64,000 nucleotides of DNA from Priestia iocasae (GTDB taxonomy: Bacteria > Bacillota > Bacilli > Bacillales > Bacillaceae_H), in contig NZ_JAFBFC010000007.1 of the NCBI RefSeq assembly GCF_016909075.1, positions 124,001-188,000 of the forward strand, written 5' to 3'. The notes beneath the pieces were generated by a model. That model was given only the letters and a program-made list of their open reading frames with translations. It did no database searches and was not told where the DNA came from. Position numbers and translations under genes: made by a program. This document shows, piece after piece, positions 56,304-64,000 of this stretch (within the stretch, counting starts at the first letter, position 1; each line of letters begins with the position of its first letter).

Positions 56304-57475
56304 TAGGTGGAAAGAGCTCGTTCTATACGCTCAAGACCTTCGAGAAGAGTTGAGCGAGGGCAGGCGATGTTCAAACGAACAAATCCACTTCCATTTTCTC
56401 CATACTTCGTACCGGGTTCTACTGCTACTTTCCCTTTATGAAGAAGAAGGTGATTGAACTGTTCATCTGTCATGTTAAGATTGCGAAAATCAATCCACAT
56501 TAAATAGGTTCCCTCTGGCTTAATGACACGTAAATCTGGAAGTTTGGATTGAATAAATGATTCAACAAGCTTCACATTTTCTTCTAAGTATAAAAGTAAA
56601 TCATTTAACCAAGCATCGCCTTTACGGTAAGCAGCTTCTATGGCAATAATTCCGAATGTATTTAACGTGAAAAAGCCTTGTTTTTGCTGCTGCTTGTTAT
56701 AGGCTTCGCGCAGCTGTTCATTTGGAATAATAATCGCAGAAGCTTGTAGGCCTGGAATATTGAACGTTTTGCTAGGTGCAACACAAGTAATGGTTTGCTT
56801 TGCAATCTGATCGTCTAATGAAGAAATGGGTATGTGTTTATGTGATTGATAGATAAGGTCAGAATGAATTTCATCAGATAGTAAAAGTACATTGTATTTG
56901 ATACAAAGAGCAGCTATCTTCGTTAATTCTTCTCGTGTCCAAACCCTCCCCACTGGATTATGTGGGCTACAAAGAATCATTAATTTTATATCGTTAGCTA
57001 GCTTTTCTTCTAAATCTGTAAAATCAATCTCGTAGCGATCATCTTTTAAATGTAATGGATTTTCCACAACTTGACGGTCATTCAACTTTACCATTTCAAA
57101 AAAGGGAGTGTATACTGGAGATTGAATTAAAATGTGATCTCCTTGCTTAGTGAAGGCTTGAATAGCCATGCTAATAGCAAAGACAATTCCAGGGCTATAT
57201 ACAATTGAGTCTTCATTAACACTCCACTGATGTTTTCTTTGCAGCCATTGCGTTAACGCACTAGATGTTTCAGATGATGTTGCTGAATAACCGAAAACGC
57301 CGTGATTAACACGTTCTTGCAGAGCATTAAGAACATCAGGTGGTGCTAAGAAATCCATATCTGCTACCCATAAAGGCAACACGTCAGATGAACCAAAAAA
57401 TGTGTCTGTTTTGTCCCATTTCACTGATTGTGTTTGCTTGCGATTAACTACATGATCAAACGAATAGTGTGACAT
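56303..57475 (-). CDS. patB: PatB/MalY-type PLP C-S lyase aminotransferase
   Basis: A 390-residue fold-type I PLP enzyme. The PLP lysine is in ITCVAPSKTFNIPGLQAS near residue 233, and SDEIHSDL carries the conserved aspartate. The N-terminal WADMDFLAPPDV is typical of MalY/PatB cystathionine beta-lyases, which cleave cystathionine and cysteine S-conjugates. It belongs functionally with the methionine genes at 3.6-8 kb. AAAGGAGG is 12 bases before the ATG. Confidence 0.9.
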   Translation of the reverse strand: MSHYSFDHVVNRKQTQSVKWDKTDTFFGSSDVLPLWVADMDFLAPPDVLNALQERVNHGVFGYSATSSETSSALTQWLQRKHQWSVNEDSIVYSPGIVFAISMAIQAFTKQGDHILIQSPVYTPFFEMVKLNDRQVVENPLHLKDDRYEIDFTDLEEKLANDIKLMILCSPHNPVGRVWTREELTKIAALCIKYNVLLLSDEIHSDLIYQSHKHIPISSLDDQIAKQTITCVAPSKTFNIPGLQASAIIIPNEQLREAYNKQQQKQGFFTLNTFGIIAIEAAYRKGDAWLNDLLLYLEENVKLVESFIQSKLPDLRVIKPEGTYLMWIDFRNLNMTDEQFNHLLLHKGKVAVEPGTKYGENGSGFVRLNIACPRSTLLEGLERIERALST

Positions 57476-57585
57476 AAGAGAAAAAAGCCTCCTTTACATG
57501 AATGGCAATGTACAATTAGATTGCCTGTTTGTAGATAGAGTTGTCAATTAAATTGGCTTATTGAAAATAGAGTAGGTGATGAAAA

Positions 57586-57849
57586 ATGGATAAAACACAA
57601 CAAATGAACATACAAATCATGGAGAACTTATTAAATTGGGATCCATTAGGCTACGGAGAAGACTCATATGAAACAGAAGTAGTAGATGTTTTACAAGCTG
57701 TACATGTGTATGATTCTGTTTCGATATTAGCACAAAAAATTCAAGATATTTATGAGTTTTCATTTGAAGAGCTAATCCCTCTCTCAACGTGTAAGAAAAA
57801 AGCACAAGAACTGTTGTTTATTAAAAATAGTGGATCTTGTGAATTATAA
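57586..57849 (+). CDS. yugE: YugE, DUF1871-family protein
   Basis: An 87-residue protein of DUF1871, helical and acidic, with the NWDPLGYGEDSYETEVVDVLQAV family core. Function unknown to me. ATG 57586 follows TAGGTGATG. Divergent from patB, as in B. subtilis. Confidence 0.87.
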   Translation: MDKTQQMNIQIMENLLNWDPLGYGEDSYETEVVDVLQAVHVYDSVSILAQKIQDIYEFSFEELIPLSTCKKKAQELLFIKNSGSCEL

Positions 57850-57914
57850 GCAGGGTGCTCAATAGAAAAAGTCGCGTCGAGCAGAAAGACGTTTTCTGCT
57901 ACGACGCGATCTTT

Positions 57915-58739
57915 TTATCCAAACAAAAATTCCAGCATATGATTTGAAACAATCTCTGGCTTCTCTTCTGGTAATAGATGACCTGTTTTTGCAAAGGAAA
58001 TGAGCGTCGATTTTTTCAAATCTTTTTGTAACCTCTTTCCAACTTGTAAAGGAACGACACGATCTTCCTCTCCCCACACAAGAAGACTTGGGTGTTCAAT
58101 TTTCTTTAAATCGCAGGAAGATAAATCTCCTTCTCGATCTCGAATCATCTTTGTTAAAGCCATAAAAATGGTATCGTCTAAAAATGGCTGTGTATATCCT
58201 TTAATCATTTCATCATCAATAAGTTGATGATCAAACACAACATTTTGTAGATTACCGGTTACACCCTTACGAGCAAGCCATGTTTTAACCCATAGGTGGA
58301 AGAATGGGACATAAGAAGACATAATAAGTCCGTAATGTGCTCGTTGTAAATATCCAGAGCTACATAATAAAATGAGCTTTGAAACAATCTCTGGCTTTTG
58401 TTTCGCAACATTTAAGGCAATTTGTCCTCCCATTGAATGTCCCACTAATACTACATCCTTTAATTTTAGTTCCTCTATCAATGTGACAACAGTTTTAGCG
58501 AGATTGTCATAAGAATAAAGGAAGGTGAGAGAGTTCTCACTTTGTCCAAAAGGAGGCAAGTCTATCACTATAACCTGAAACTCTGAACATAATAATGGTA
58601 CTAAACGACGGTAGCTAAAGCTTGATGATAAAAAACCGTGAAGTAGCACCATGGTTGGTTTATGAGGATTAGATGTGTACGTTTCATAATAGATATTCAC
58701 ACCATTAATAGGGCGAATATGAGATGTTTTACTTATCAT
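57915..58739 (-). CDS. yugF: YugF, alpha/beta hydrolase
   Basis: A 274-residue alpha/beta hydrolase. HGFLSSSFSYRRLVP is the oxyanion motif, the nucleophile elbow VGHSMGGQIAL gives the catalytic serine, and the acid and histidine are in WGEEDRVVPL and TGHLLPEE. No membrane segment is seen. Substrate unknown. GGAG is 9 bases before ATG 58739; GTG 58742 is one codon earlier. Confidence 0.88.
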   Translation of the reverse strand: MISKTSHIRPINGVNIYYETYTSNPHKPTMVLLHGFLSSSFSYRRLVPLLCSEFQVIVIDLPPFGQSENSLTFLYSYDNLAKTVVTLIEELKLKDVVLVGHSMGGQIALNVAKQKPEIVSKLILLCSSGYLQRAHYGLIMSSYVPFFHLWVKTWLARKGVTGNLQNVVFDHQLIDDEMIKGYTQPFLDDTIFMALTKMIRDREGDLSSCDLKKIEHPSLLVWGEEDRVVPLQVGKRLQKDLKKSTLISFAKTGHLLPEEKPEIVSNHMLEFLFG

Positions 58740-58839
58740 CACTTTTCACTCCAGCTTTGTTTTTTTGTAGTGTGCCCTTCTGGGTGTAAAATCGCTCATT
58801 TTTTCTTTTACCAATTTCTTCGTTATATCGTAAGGTAGA

Positions 58840-58868
58840 TTGGTGAGATACTTTCCGTCTGATATAAT
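58840..58868 (+). promoter_or_regulatory. Probable sigma-A promoter of alaR-alaT
   Basis: TTGGTG at 58840-58845, 17-base spacer, TATAAT at 58863-58868 with an upstream TG. Confidence 0.6.
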
Positions 58869-58907
58869 AGAAAAGTCAAAATAGATAGAATACAGGAGGT
58901 AATGTGT

Positions 58908-59408
58908 ATGTTTTTAGAGGAAAAGGAATTGGAGATTCTTGAGATCCTTGAAAAGAATAGCCGTATATCAATAGATAGCATTGCAAAAATGGTGGATTTA
59001 AATGTGGAACAAACAGAAGAAATTGTAAAAAAGCTGGAAAAAGAAAAAGTTATTGTTCAATATTCTACAGACATTAACTGGAGACGAGTAGATGGACATG
59101 AAGGTGTAACAGCAATGATTGATGTAAAAGTAGCACCTAAAAGAGGAGTAGGATTTGATGAGATTGCAGAGCGAATCTATCGCTTTCCAGAAGTGAAATC
59201 GGTGTACTTAATGTCTGGGGCATATGATTTATCCGTCATTGTTCAAGGTCATTCGATGTCAGAGGTTGCTTATTTTGTGTCAGAAAAGCTCTCGACTCTT
59301 GATTCAGTTCTATCGACAACGACGCATTTTATCTTAAAAAAATATAAGCATGATGGAACGATTTATGAACAAGGCGATGAAGATCGTAGAATCGTGGTGT
59401 CTCCGTAA
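58908..59408 (+). CDS. alaR: Lrp/AsnC-family regulator AlaR
   Basis: A 166-residue regulator. Residues 1-60 form the AsnC helix-turn-helix (LEILEILEKNSRISIDSIAKMV), and residues 70-150 the RAM ligand-binding domain. In B. subtilis alaR is paired with the alanine transaminase gene. ATG 58908 is 8 bases after AGGAGGT; ATG 58902 is too close. Its stop overlaps the alaT start (TAATG). Confidence 0.9.
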   Translation: MFLEEKELEILEILEKNSRISIDSIAKMVDLNVEQTEEIVKKLEKEKVIVQYSTDINWRRVDGHEGVTAMIDVKVAPKRGVGFDEIAERIYRFPEVKSVYLMSGAYDLSVIVQGHSMSEVAYFVSEKLSTLDSVLSTTTHFILKKYKHDGTIYEQGDEDRRIVVSP

Positions 59409-60568
59409 TGAAAGACCGTTTGTCATCCAAAGTACAGCAATTGAAACCATCTGGTATTCGCCGCTTCTTTGATTTAGCAGCTAGTATGGATGATGTCATC
59501 TCTTTAGGAGTAGGAGAGCCAGACTTTGTTACTTCGTGGGCAGTTCGAGAAGCGAGTATTTTATCTTTAGAGAGAGGCTATACGTCTTATACAGCCAACG
59601 CAGGACTTTTAGAATTGCGTCGTGAAATAGAGAAATATATGCAAGAAAGCTTCTCTGTTTCGTATCGTTCAACAGATGAAATTATTGTTACAGTAGGTGC
59701 AAGTCAAGCTTTGGATTTGGCGATGAGAGCCATTATAAATCCTGGCGAAGAGGTTATTGTTGTTGAGCCTAATTTTGTATCATACAGTCCATTAATTGAA
59801 CTTGCAGGAGGAAAAGCGGTAGCAATTGGAACAACGGAAGAAACAGAATTTAAGCTTCAGCCAGAACAAATTGAGCAAGTCATCACTAACAATACAAAAG
59901 CGCTTCTTTTATGTTCGCCAAACAATCCAACGGGTAGCTCTTTAACAAAAAAAGAATTAGAAGCAATCGCCGAAATTGTTAGAGCTCATGACCTGCTTGT
60001 TATTGCAGATGAAATTTATGCCGAATTAACCTATGATGATACATTTACGTCTATTGCTTCTTTAGAAGGAATGAAAGAAAGAACCATTATTGTATCGGGC
60101 TTTTCAAAAGGATTTGCAATGACAGGGTGGCGTCTTGGGTACCTTTGTGCTCCAAAAGAGATTGCAGAAGCAATGTTGAAAATCCATCAGTACACGATGA
60201 TGTGCGCGCCAACAATGGCTCAGTATGGAGCAATTGAAGCGTTGAAAAACGGCAAACAAGATGTGGAAGAAATGAGAAAAAGTTATCGTCGTCGCCGAAA
60301 TTATATGGTGAAATCTTTAAATGAAATGGGCTTAAATTGTCACTTGCCTGGTGGTGCTTTTTACGTCTTTCCATCAATTAAACATACGAACTTAAGCTCT
60401 GAGCAATTTGCAGAACAGCTTCTGTTAGAGGAGCGTGTAGCGGTGGTTCCAGGGAATGTGTTTGGAAAAGGTGGAGAAGGCCATATCCGTTGTTCCTATG
60501 CTTCTTCAATGGAGTCGTTAGAAGAAGCGATGAAGAGAATTAGCCGATTTGTACATGCGCGACAATAA
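59408..60568 (+). CDS. alaT: Alanine transaminase AlaT
   Basis: A 386-residue class I/II PLP aminotransferase. The PLP lysine lies in VSGFSKGFAMTGWRLGY near residue 236; NPNNPTGS-like SPNNPTGSSL and DEIYAEL mark the cofactor site. Paired with the Lrp-type AlaR, it should interconvert pyruvate/alanine with glutamate/2-oxoglutarate. A 19-bp terminator follows. Confidence 0.92.
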   Translation: MKDRLSSKVQQLKPSGIRRFFDLAASMDDVISLGVGEPDFVTSWAVREASILSLERGYTSYTANAGLLELRREIEKYMQESFSVSYRSTDEIIVTVGASQALDLAMRAIINPGEEVIVVEPNFVSYSPLIELAGGKAVAIGTTEETEFKLQPEQIEQVITNNTKALLLCSPNNPTGSSLTKKELEAIAEIVRAHDLLVIADEIYAELTYDDTFTSIASLEGMKERTIIVSGFSKGFAMTGWRLGYLCAPKEIAEAMLKIHQYTMMCAPTMAQYGAIEALKNGKQDVEEMRKSYRRRRNYMVKSLNEMGLNCHLPGGAFYVFPSIKHTNLSSEQFAEQLLLEERVAVVPGNVFGKGGEGHIRCSYASSMESLEEAMKRISRFVHARQ

Positions 60569-60582
60569 TGAAAGATATCTAA

Positions 60583-60643
60583 AAAAGAATGGACTACGTC
60601 AATTAAAGCCAAAAGAGCTTCATTTGACGTAGTCCATTCTTTC
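60583..60643 (+). terminator. Perfect 19-bp terminator after alaT
   Basis: Arms 60583-60601 and 60623-60641 are exactly complementary (19 bp) with a 21-base loop. The T-run is short. Confidence 0.9.
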
Positions 60644-60720
60644 TGCGAGCTTCTTACAATCTATACAAAGGGAGATATGAGAGAGTGTTATGCTAACGAA
60701 ACATTTGGGGAGTTAGATAT

Positions 60721-61101
60721 TCATTTCAAATCAGGTGCATTTATTTCTTCGTATTTATTTTTATACACGGTCTTCATTAAATCACGGTATTCATCATCGT
60801 TTAGTTCTTTCACTTTTCGTAACACTATTTTTGCTTTTTTAACCCCGATTTCCTCTATTAACAACAGCAGTTCTTCATCCAAGGAAAAGAGGGTATGCTT
60901 CTCATCATTAATCATTAATTCACTTGCAGGAATATCAAGGACAGTAGAAATTCGTAACAACACTTGGGTGTCCGGTAGCTGCTCTCCCTTTTCGTATTTC
61001 TGAATGGCCGATAAGCCTACTCGAACTTTTAATGCTAAATCTTGTTGACTCATTTTTTTAAGCTCGCGATACATTTGAATGTTTTGCCCAACTGATTTCA
61101 T
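60721..61101 (-). CDS. XRE-family transcriptional regulator
   Basis: A 126-residue regulator. Residues 1-60 form a Cro/CI-type helix-turn-helix (NIQMYRELKKMSQQDLALKVRVGLSAIQKYEKG), and residues 75-126 are helical with no ligand domain. Its targets are unknown. Ribosome binding site GGGGG. It lies downstream of, and separated by a terminator from, the SNF transporter on the same strand. Confidence 0.84.
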   Translation of the reverse strand: MKSVGQNIQMYRELKKMSQQDLALKVRVGLSAIQKYEKGEQLPDTQVLLRISTVLDIPASELMINDEKHTLFSLDEELLLLIEEIGVKKAKIVLRKVKELNDDEYRDLMKTVYKNKYEEINAPDLK

Positions 61102-61202
61102 GCTATCGCCCCCATTATAATAAAAAGATTCTTTACTTTATCATATCATTAAATAAAGGATTTGTTTTTAAATATTCTGAACAAATCATGACATTTTAAA
61201 TA

Positions 61203-61235
61203 AAACAACAGCAGCCAGAAAGGCTGCTGTTGTTT
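61203..61235 (-). terminator. Terminator of the second SNF transporter
   Basis: AAACAACAGCAGCC (61203-61216) pairs with GGCTGCTGTTGTTT (61222-61235), a perfect 14-bp stem. The gene's stop codon lies inside the hairpin. Confidence 0.9.
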
Positions 61236-62577
61236 AGAAAACTCCTATGATTTGTAAGAAGATGAGGATAATACCAATTGGAACAACGAAGCGGATGCAA
61301 TAATACCAAATAGCAAACGCAGATGCTAATGTTTTAGAACCAATGGCAAATTCCTCTTTTAATACTTGTTTTGGGATTTTTAATGAAATAAAAATAGAAA
61401 TTAATAACGCCCCTAAAGGTAATGAGATATTGGCTGTAATATAATCGGCAACATCAAAAATGGTTTTGTTGAAGATTGTGACGTCTGCTAACACTCCAAA
61501 TGACAGGGCAGAGGGAATTCCAATGATGAACGTAAGAATTCCTGTCACCCATGTTGCTTGTTTTCGTTTTTCTTGTTTTCCCTTTACAGCAACAGACACA
61601 ATGACTTCTAAAATTGAAAACACGGATGTTAAAGTAGCGAATAATAATAAAATTAAAAATAAGCTGAAGAAAAATGAACCAAAAATCATCTTATTAAACA
61701 CTGCTGGTAATACAACGAAAATAAGTCCAGGTCCTGCATCTGGTGAAAATCCTAAGGCAAAAACAGATGGGAAAATAACCAGACCAGCCATTACAGAAAT
61801 AATAATATTTAAAATCACTACAGATGAAGCCGATTTTACAAGGCTTTCTTCTTTCGATAAATAAGAGCTGTATGTGACCATAATCGATAATCCTACACTC
61901 AACGCAAAGAAAGCTTGTCCTAATGCTGTAATAAATGTATTAGGAGTAACTTGATCAAACTTAGGTTGAAGTAAAAACTTTACCCCTTCCAACGCTCCAT
62001 CTAGGCTTAATGAGCGAATGACTAAAACGATAAATAGTAGAAAAAGGGAAGGCATCATAATGCGGCTCGCCCGCTCAATTCCTTTTTGAATACCACCTTG
62101 TACAACAAGAATAGACATAATCATAAAGATAAATTGGGCAATCACAACTTCATAAGGATTTGAGATAATTTGATTGAATAAATCTTCGTACTGTGAATTT
62201 GAAAGTCCATGCATCTGACCTGTTATGCTACGATAAAGGTAAGATAAAATCCAACCACCAATGACACTATAAAACGATAAAATAATACCGGCAGATATTG
62301 CACCTAAATAGCCAATGTAGTGCCATTTTCCATTAGGTGAAAACGTTTGATAAGCTCTAACTGCATCTTTTTGAGTGTGACGTCCAACGATAAATTCTCC
62401 TAACAACATAGGTGCACCAATTAAAATAGTGAAGATGATGAATAATAGTAAAAATACGCCTCCACCATTTGTTCCAGTCATATAAGGGAACTTCCAAATA
62501 GCCCCTAGACCAATTGCTGAGCCTGCAGCTGCTAGAATAAATCCAATCTTAGATGTCCATTGCTCATGTTTTTTCAT
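61234..62577 (-). CDS. SNF-family sodium-dependent transporter (second)
   Basis: A 447-residue neurotransmitter:sodium symporter homologue with about 11-12 helices; TM1 WTSKIGFILAAAGSAIGLGAIWKFP and TM2 NGGGVFLL are diagnostic. It resembles YocR/YhdH-type bacterial SNF proteins. No MetS-like gene follows, unlike the copy at 21227. Substrate unknown, probably an amino acid. Ribosome binding site AGGAGTT. Confidence 0.86.
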   Translation of the reverse strand: MKKHEQWTSKIGFILAAAGSAIGLGAIWKFPYMTGTNGGGVFLLLFIIFTILIGAPMLLGEFIVGRHTQKDAVRAYQTFSPNGKWHYIGYLGAISAGIILSFYSVIGGWILSYLYRSITGQMHGLSNSQYEDLFNQIISNPYEVVIAQFIFMIMSILVVQGGIQKGIERASRIMMPSLFLLFIVLVIRSLSLDGALEGVKFLLQPKFDQVTPNTFITALGQAFFALSVGLSIMVTYSSYLSKEESLVKSASSVVILNIIISVMAGLVIFPSVFALGFSPDAGPGLIFVVLPAVFNKMIFGSFFFSLFLILLLFATLTSVFSILEVIVSVAVKGKQEKRKQATWVTGILTFIIGIPSALSFGVLADVTIFNKTIFDVADYITANISLPLGALLISIFISLKIPKQVLKEEFAIGSKTLASAFAIWYYCIRFVVPIGIILIFLQIIGVF

Positions 62578-63041
62578 CTATGCTAACTCCTAACTTAACG
62601 ATTATGTGAAAAATCCAATGTAAACGACATATTTCTACATAATACTACGTGAAGTTTTGAAAGTACACACTTTTCTTGCAATTTATATGATGAATTTCAT
62701 TTAACTCATTAACGGCTTGTCGAATAGTTCAATTGTGTAAAAAGAACCATAAATATTAGTTAGTATTGCCTAACTTTTTGTTTCTATTAAAGACAACAGT
62801 ATTCATTCTTTTGATTATGCGTTTTTGTTTGAGAGATGGGAAATTTATGTATTGTGGAGGATTCATTGATTGAAAGGTTTTTAGCGTGTATGATGGAAAG
62901 AAGAGTAAAAAAAGAACATAAATATCCTAAAAATGTAAAAAATAAAAATGGATATAGACTTCTTTGATTCGTGGTTGAAACTGTGGTATAATTTTATATT
63001 GCCTGTAAATATGAAAATAAAACTTAATTAGGAGTGTTTAT
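62578..63041. other. Intergenic region between the SNF transporter and yugI
   Basis: About 460 bases. A 37-codon frame (GTG 62854 to stop 62967, basic product) has no convincing ribosome binding site and is not called a gene. The yugI promoter lies at its 3' end. Nothing else was recognised. Confidence 0.5.
62964..62992 (+). promoter_or_regulatory. Sigma-A promoter of yugI
   Basis: TTGATT at 62964-62969, a 17-base spacer and TATAAT at 62987-62992 with an extended TGG just upstream. Confidence 0.8.
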
Positions 63042-63449
63042 ATGTCAAAGTTTGAAATTGGTAGTGTGTTAAAAGGAAAAGTAACTGGTATCCAGCCTTA
63101 TGGTGCGTTTGTTGCATTAGATGAAGAAACTCAAGGTTTAGTTCATATCTCTGAAGTAAAACATGGTTTCGTAAAAGACATTAGTGAGCATCTTTCTGTA
63201 GGTGACGAAGTAAATGTAAAAGTTTTATCAGTAGACGATAAAACTGGAAAGATCGGTTTATCAATTCGTGCAACAGAGCCAGCTCCAGAAAAGCCAGCAG
63301 CTGCACCAAAAAAGCCAGCTAACAAAAAGCGTCAAGGTCAAGCGACTGTGCAAAACCACACTGAAACTCCACAAGGTTTCAATACATTAAAAGAAAAGTT
63401 AGAAGAGTGGATCGATCAGTCTAACCGTAATGATTTAATTAAAAAATAA
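63042..63449 (+). CDS. yugI: S1-domain RNA-binding protein YugI (general stress protein 13)
   Basis: A 135-residue protein. Residues 1-75 form one S1 domain (GSVLKGKVTGIQPYGAFVALDEETQGLVHISE), followed by a basic Ala/Pro/Lys-rich linker and a short helical tail. It probably binds RNA or ribosomes; B. subtilis GSP13 is a cold/stress-induced relative. Ribosome binding site TAGGAGTG. Confidence 0.92.
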   Translation: MSKFEIGSVLKGKVTGIQPYGAFVALDEETQGLVHISEVKHGFVKDISEHLSVGDEVNVKVLSVDDKTGKIGLSIRATEPAPEKPAAAPKKPANKKRQGQATVQNHTETPQGFNTLKEKLEEWIDQSNRNDLIKK

Positions 63450-63467
63450 TGCTAGCAAAGTGAGCAA

Positions 63468-63506
63468 AAAACATCGGTACCTTAAGAGGGTGCCGATGTT
63501 TTTTTA
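63468..63506 (+). terminator. yugI terminator
   Basis: AACATCGGTACC pairs with GGTGCCGATGTT (one G-U) around TTAAGA, followed by seven T. Confidence 0.92.
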
Positions 63507-63619
63507 TACGCGTAGATGAAAGTATATGAAAAACCCTTGATTCTCTTTACTTTTTTGCAAAATTCGTTCAATATAAAAATGACAGAATTTTAAACAATTT
63601 AGACGCAGGGGGATATGTC

Positions 63620-64000
63620 ATGGCAACAGTAACAACTAACATTATTGAACAAACTGAAAAGTACGGTGCTAATAACTATCATCCGCTACCAATCGTAATT
63701 GCAAAAGCAGAAGGTGTATGGGTGCAAGATCCAGAAGGAAATAAATATATGGACATGCTAAGTGCTTATTCAGCAGTCAATCAAGGGCATCGTCATCCTA
63801 AAATTATTCAAGCGTTAAAAGATCAAGCAGATCGTGTTACATTGACATCACGTGCTTTTCATAATGACCAACTTGGACCTTGGTATGAAAAAATTTGTCA
63901 ATTAACAGGTAAAGACATGGCACTGCCAATGAACACTGGTGCAGAAGCAGTTGAAACAGCTGTAAAAGCAGTTCGACGTTGGGGATATGAAGTGAAAGGG
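63620..64000 (+). CDS. rocD: Ornithine aminotransferase, 5' part (3' end outside window)
   Basis: The first 127 codons of a class III PLP aminotransferase. [49 protein letters not shown] and [17 protein letters not shown] match ornithine aminotransferase, which makes glutamate semialdehyde from ornithine in arginine breakdown. B. subtilis RocD is about 400 residues, so two thirds are missing, including the PLP lysine. Ribosome binding site CAGGGGGAT. No sigma-L -12/-24 promoter could be recognised upstream. Confidence 0.93.
   Translation, partial: MATVTTNIIEQTEKYGANNYHPLPIVIAKAEGVWVQDPEGNKYMDMLSAYSAVNQGHRHPKIIQALKDQADRVTLTSRAFHNDQLGPWYEKICQLTGKDMALPMNTGAEAVETAVKAVRRWGYEVKG

Noticed and set aside
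62854-62967. 37-codon basic frame between the SNF gene and yugI
   Set aside because: GTG start without a convincing ribosome binding site, and its 3' end overlaps the -35 of the yugI promoter.
63540-63600. Sigma-L (-12/-24) promoter for rocD
   Set aside because: TTGCA is present but no GG at the -24 position; the match is too weak to call.

Overview
The window reads as one continuous stretch of chromosome from a low-GC, endospore-forming Bacillaceae, most like a Bacillus or Priestia. The evidence is strong AGGAGG-type ribosome binding sites with frequent TTG and GTG starts, S-box and L-box riboswitches, sporulation genes (lytH, yunB, yutC, yutH, kapB, kapD), and a gene order that, from memory of Bacillus subtilis 168, follows the yus-met-suf-yun-lytH/lipA-yut-hom/thr-yum-yui-kap/yug-rocD arc of that chromosome. 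I see no transposase, phage genes, tRNA, rRNA or CRISPR. The species was not determined.

Layout. 1-3.5 kb: the 3' part of fadE, then yusI, gcvH, yusG, yusF and yusE. 3.6-8.1 kb: two SAM (S-box) riboswitches, one controlling an O-acetylhomoserine sulfhydrylase and one the methionine ABC importer metNPQ. 8.1-14.3 kb: yurZ and the Fe-S assembly operon sufCDSUB. 14.4-19 kb: yunF, a small membrane protein, yunE, yunC, an HD-GYP protein and yunB. 19-22.9 kb: a lysine riboswitch in front of an NhaC-type transporter, then an SNF-family transporter coupled to a 36-residue MetS-like peptide. 23-31 kb: lytH, lipA, the yut genes and a 2-hydroxyacid dehydrogenase. 31-34.6 kb: hom-thrC-thrB. 34.6-46.4 kb: small Fe-S and redox proteins, two NDH-2-type flavoproteins (yutJ, yumB), yumC, dapF, yutM, an orphan LacI regulator, a Nudix protein and yuiB-yuiD. 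46-52 kb: a DUF309 protein, pepA, an unusual flavin monooxygenase/methyltransferase pair and yuiF. 52-64 kb: small unknown genes, yuxO, kapD, kapB, a SodC-like lipoprotein, patB, yugE, yugF, alaR-alaT, an XRE regulator, a second SNF transporter, yugI and the start of rocD.

Themes. Sulfur amino acid supply (metY-type enzyme, metNPQ, patB, MetP/MetS-like pair), Fe-S and lipoate chemistry (suf, yutI, yutM, lipA, gcvH), aspartate-family amino acids (hom, thr, dapF, lysine-riboswitch transporter) and NAD(P)H redox balance (yutJ, yumB with a Rex-like operator, yumC) recur across the window. Most genes are housekeeping. The less ordinary items are the monooxygenase/methyltransferase operon, a SodC-like protein lacking one copper ligand, a hairpin that buries the yuiC ribosome binding site, a dispersed double-hairpin repeat, an orphan LacI gene with two operator-like palindromes, and several short uncharacterised proteins.
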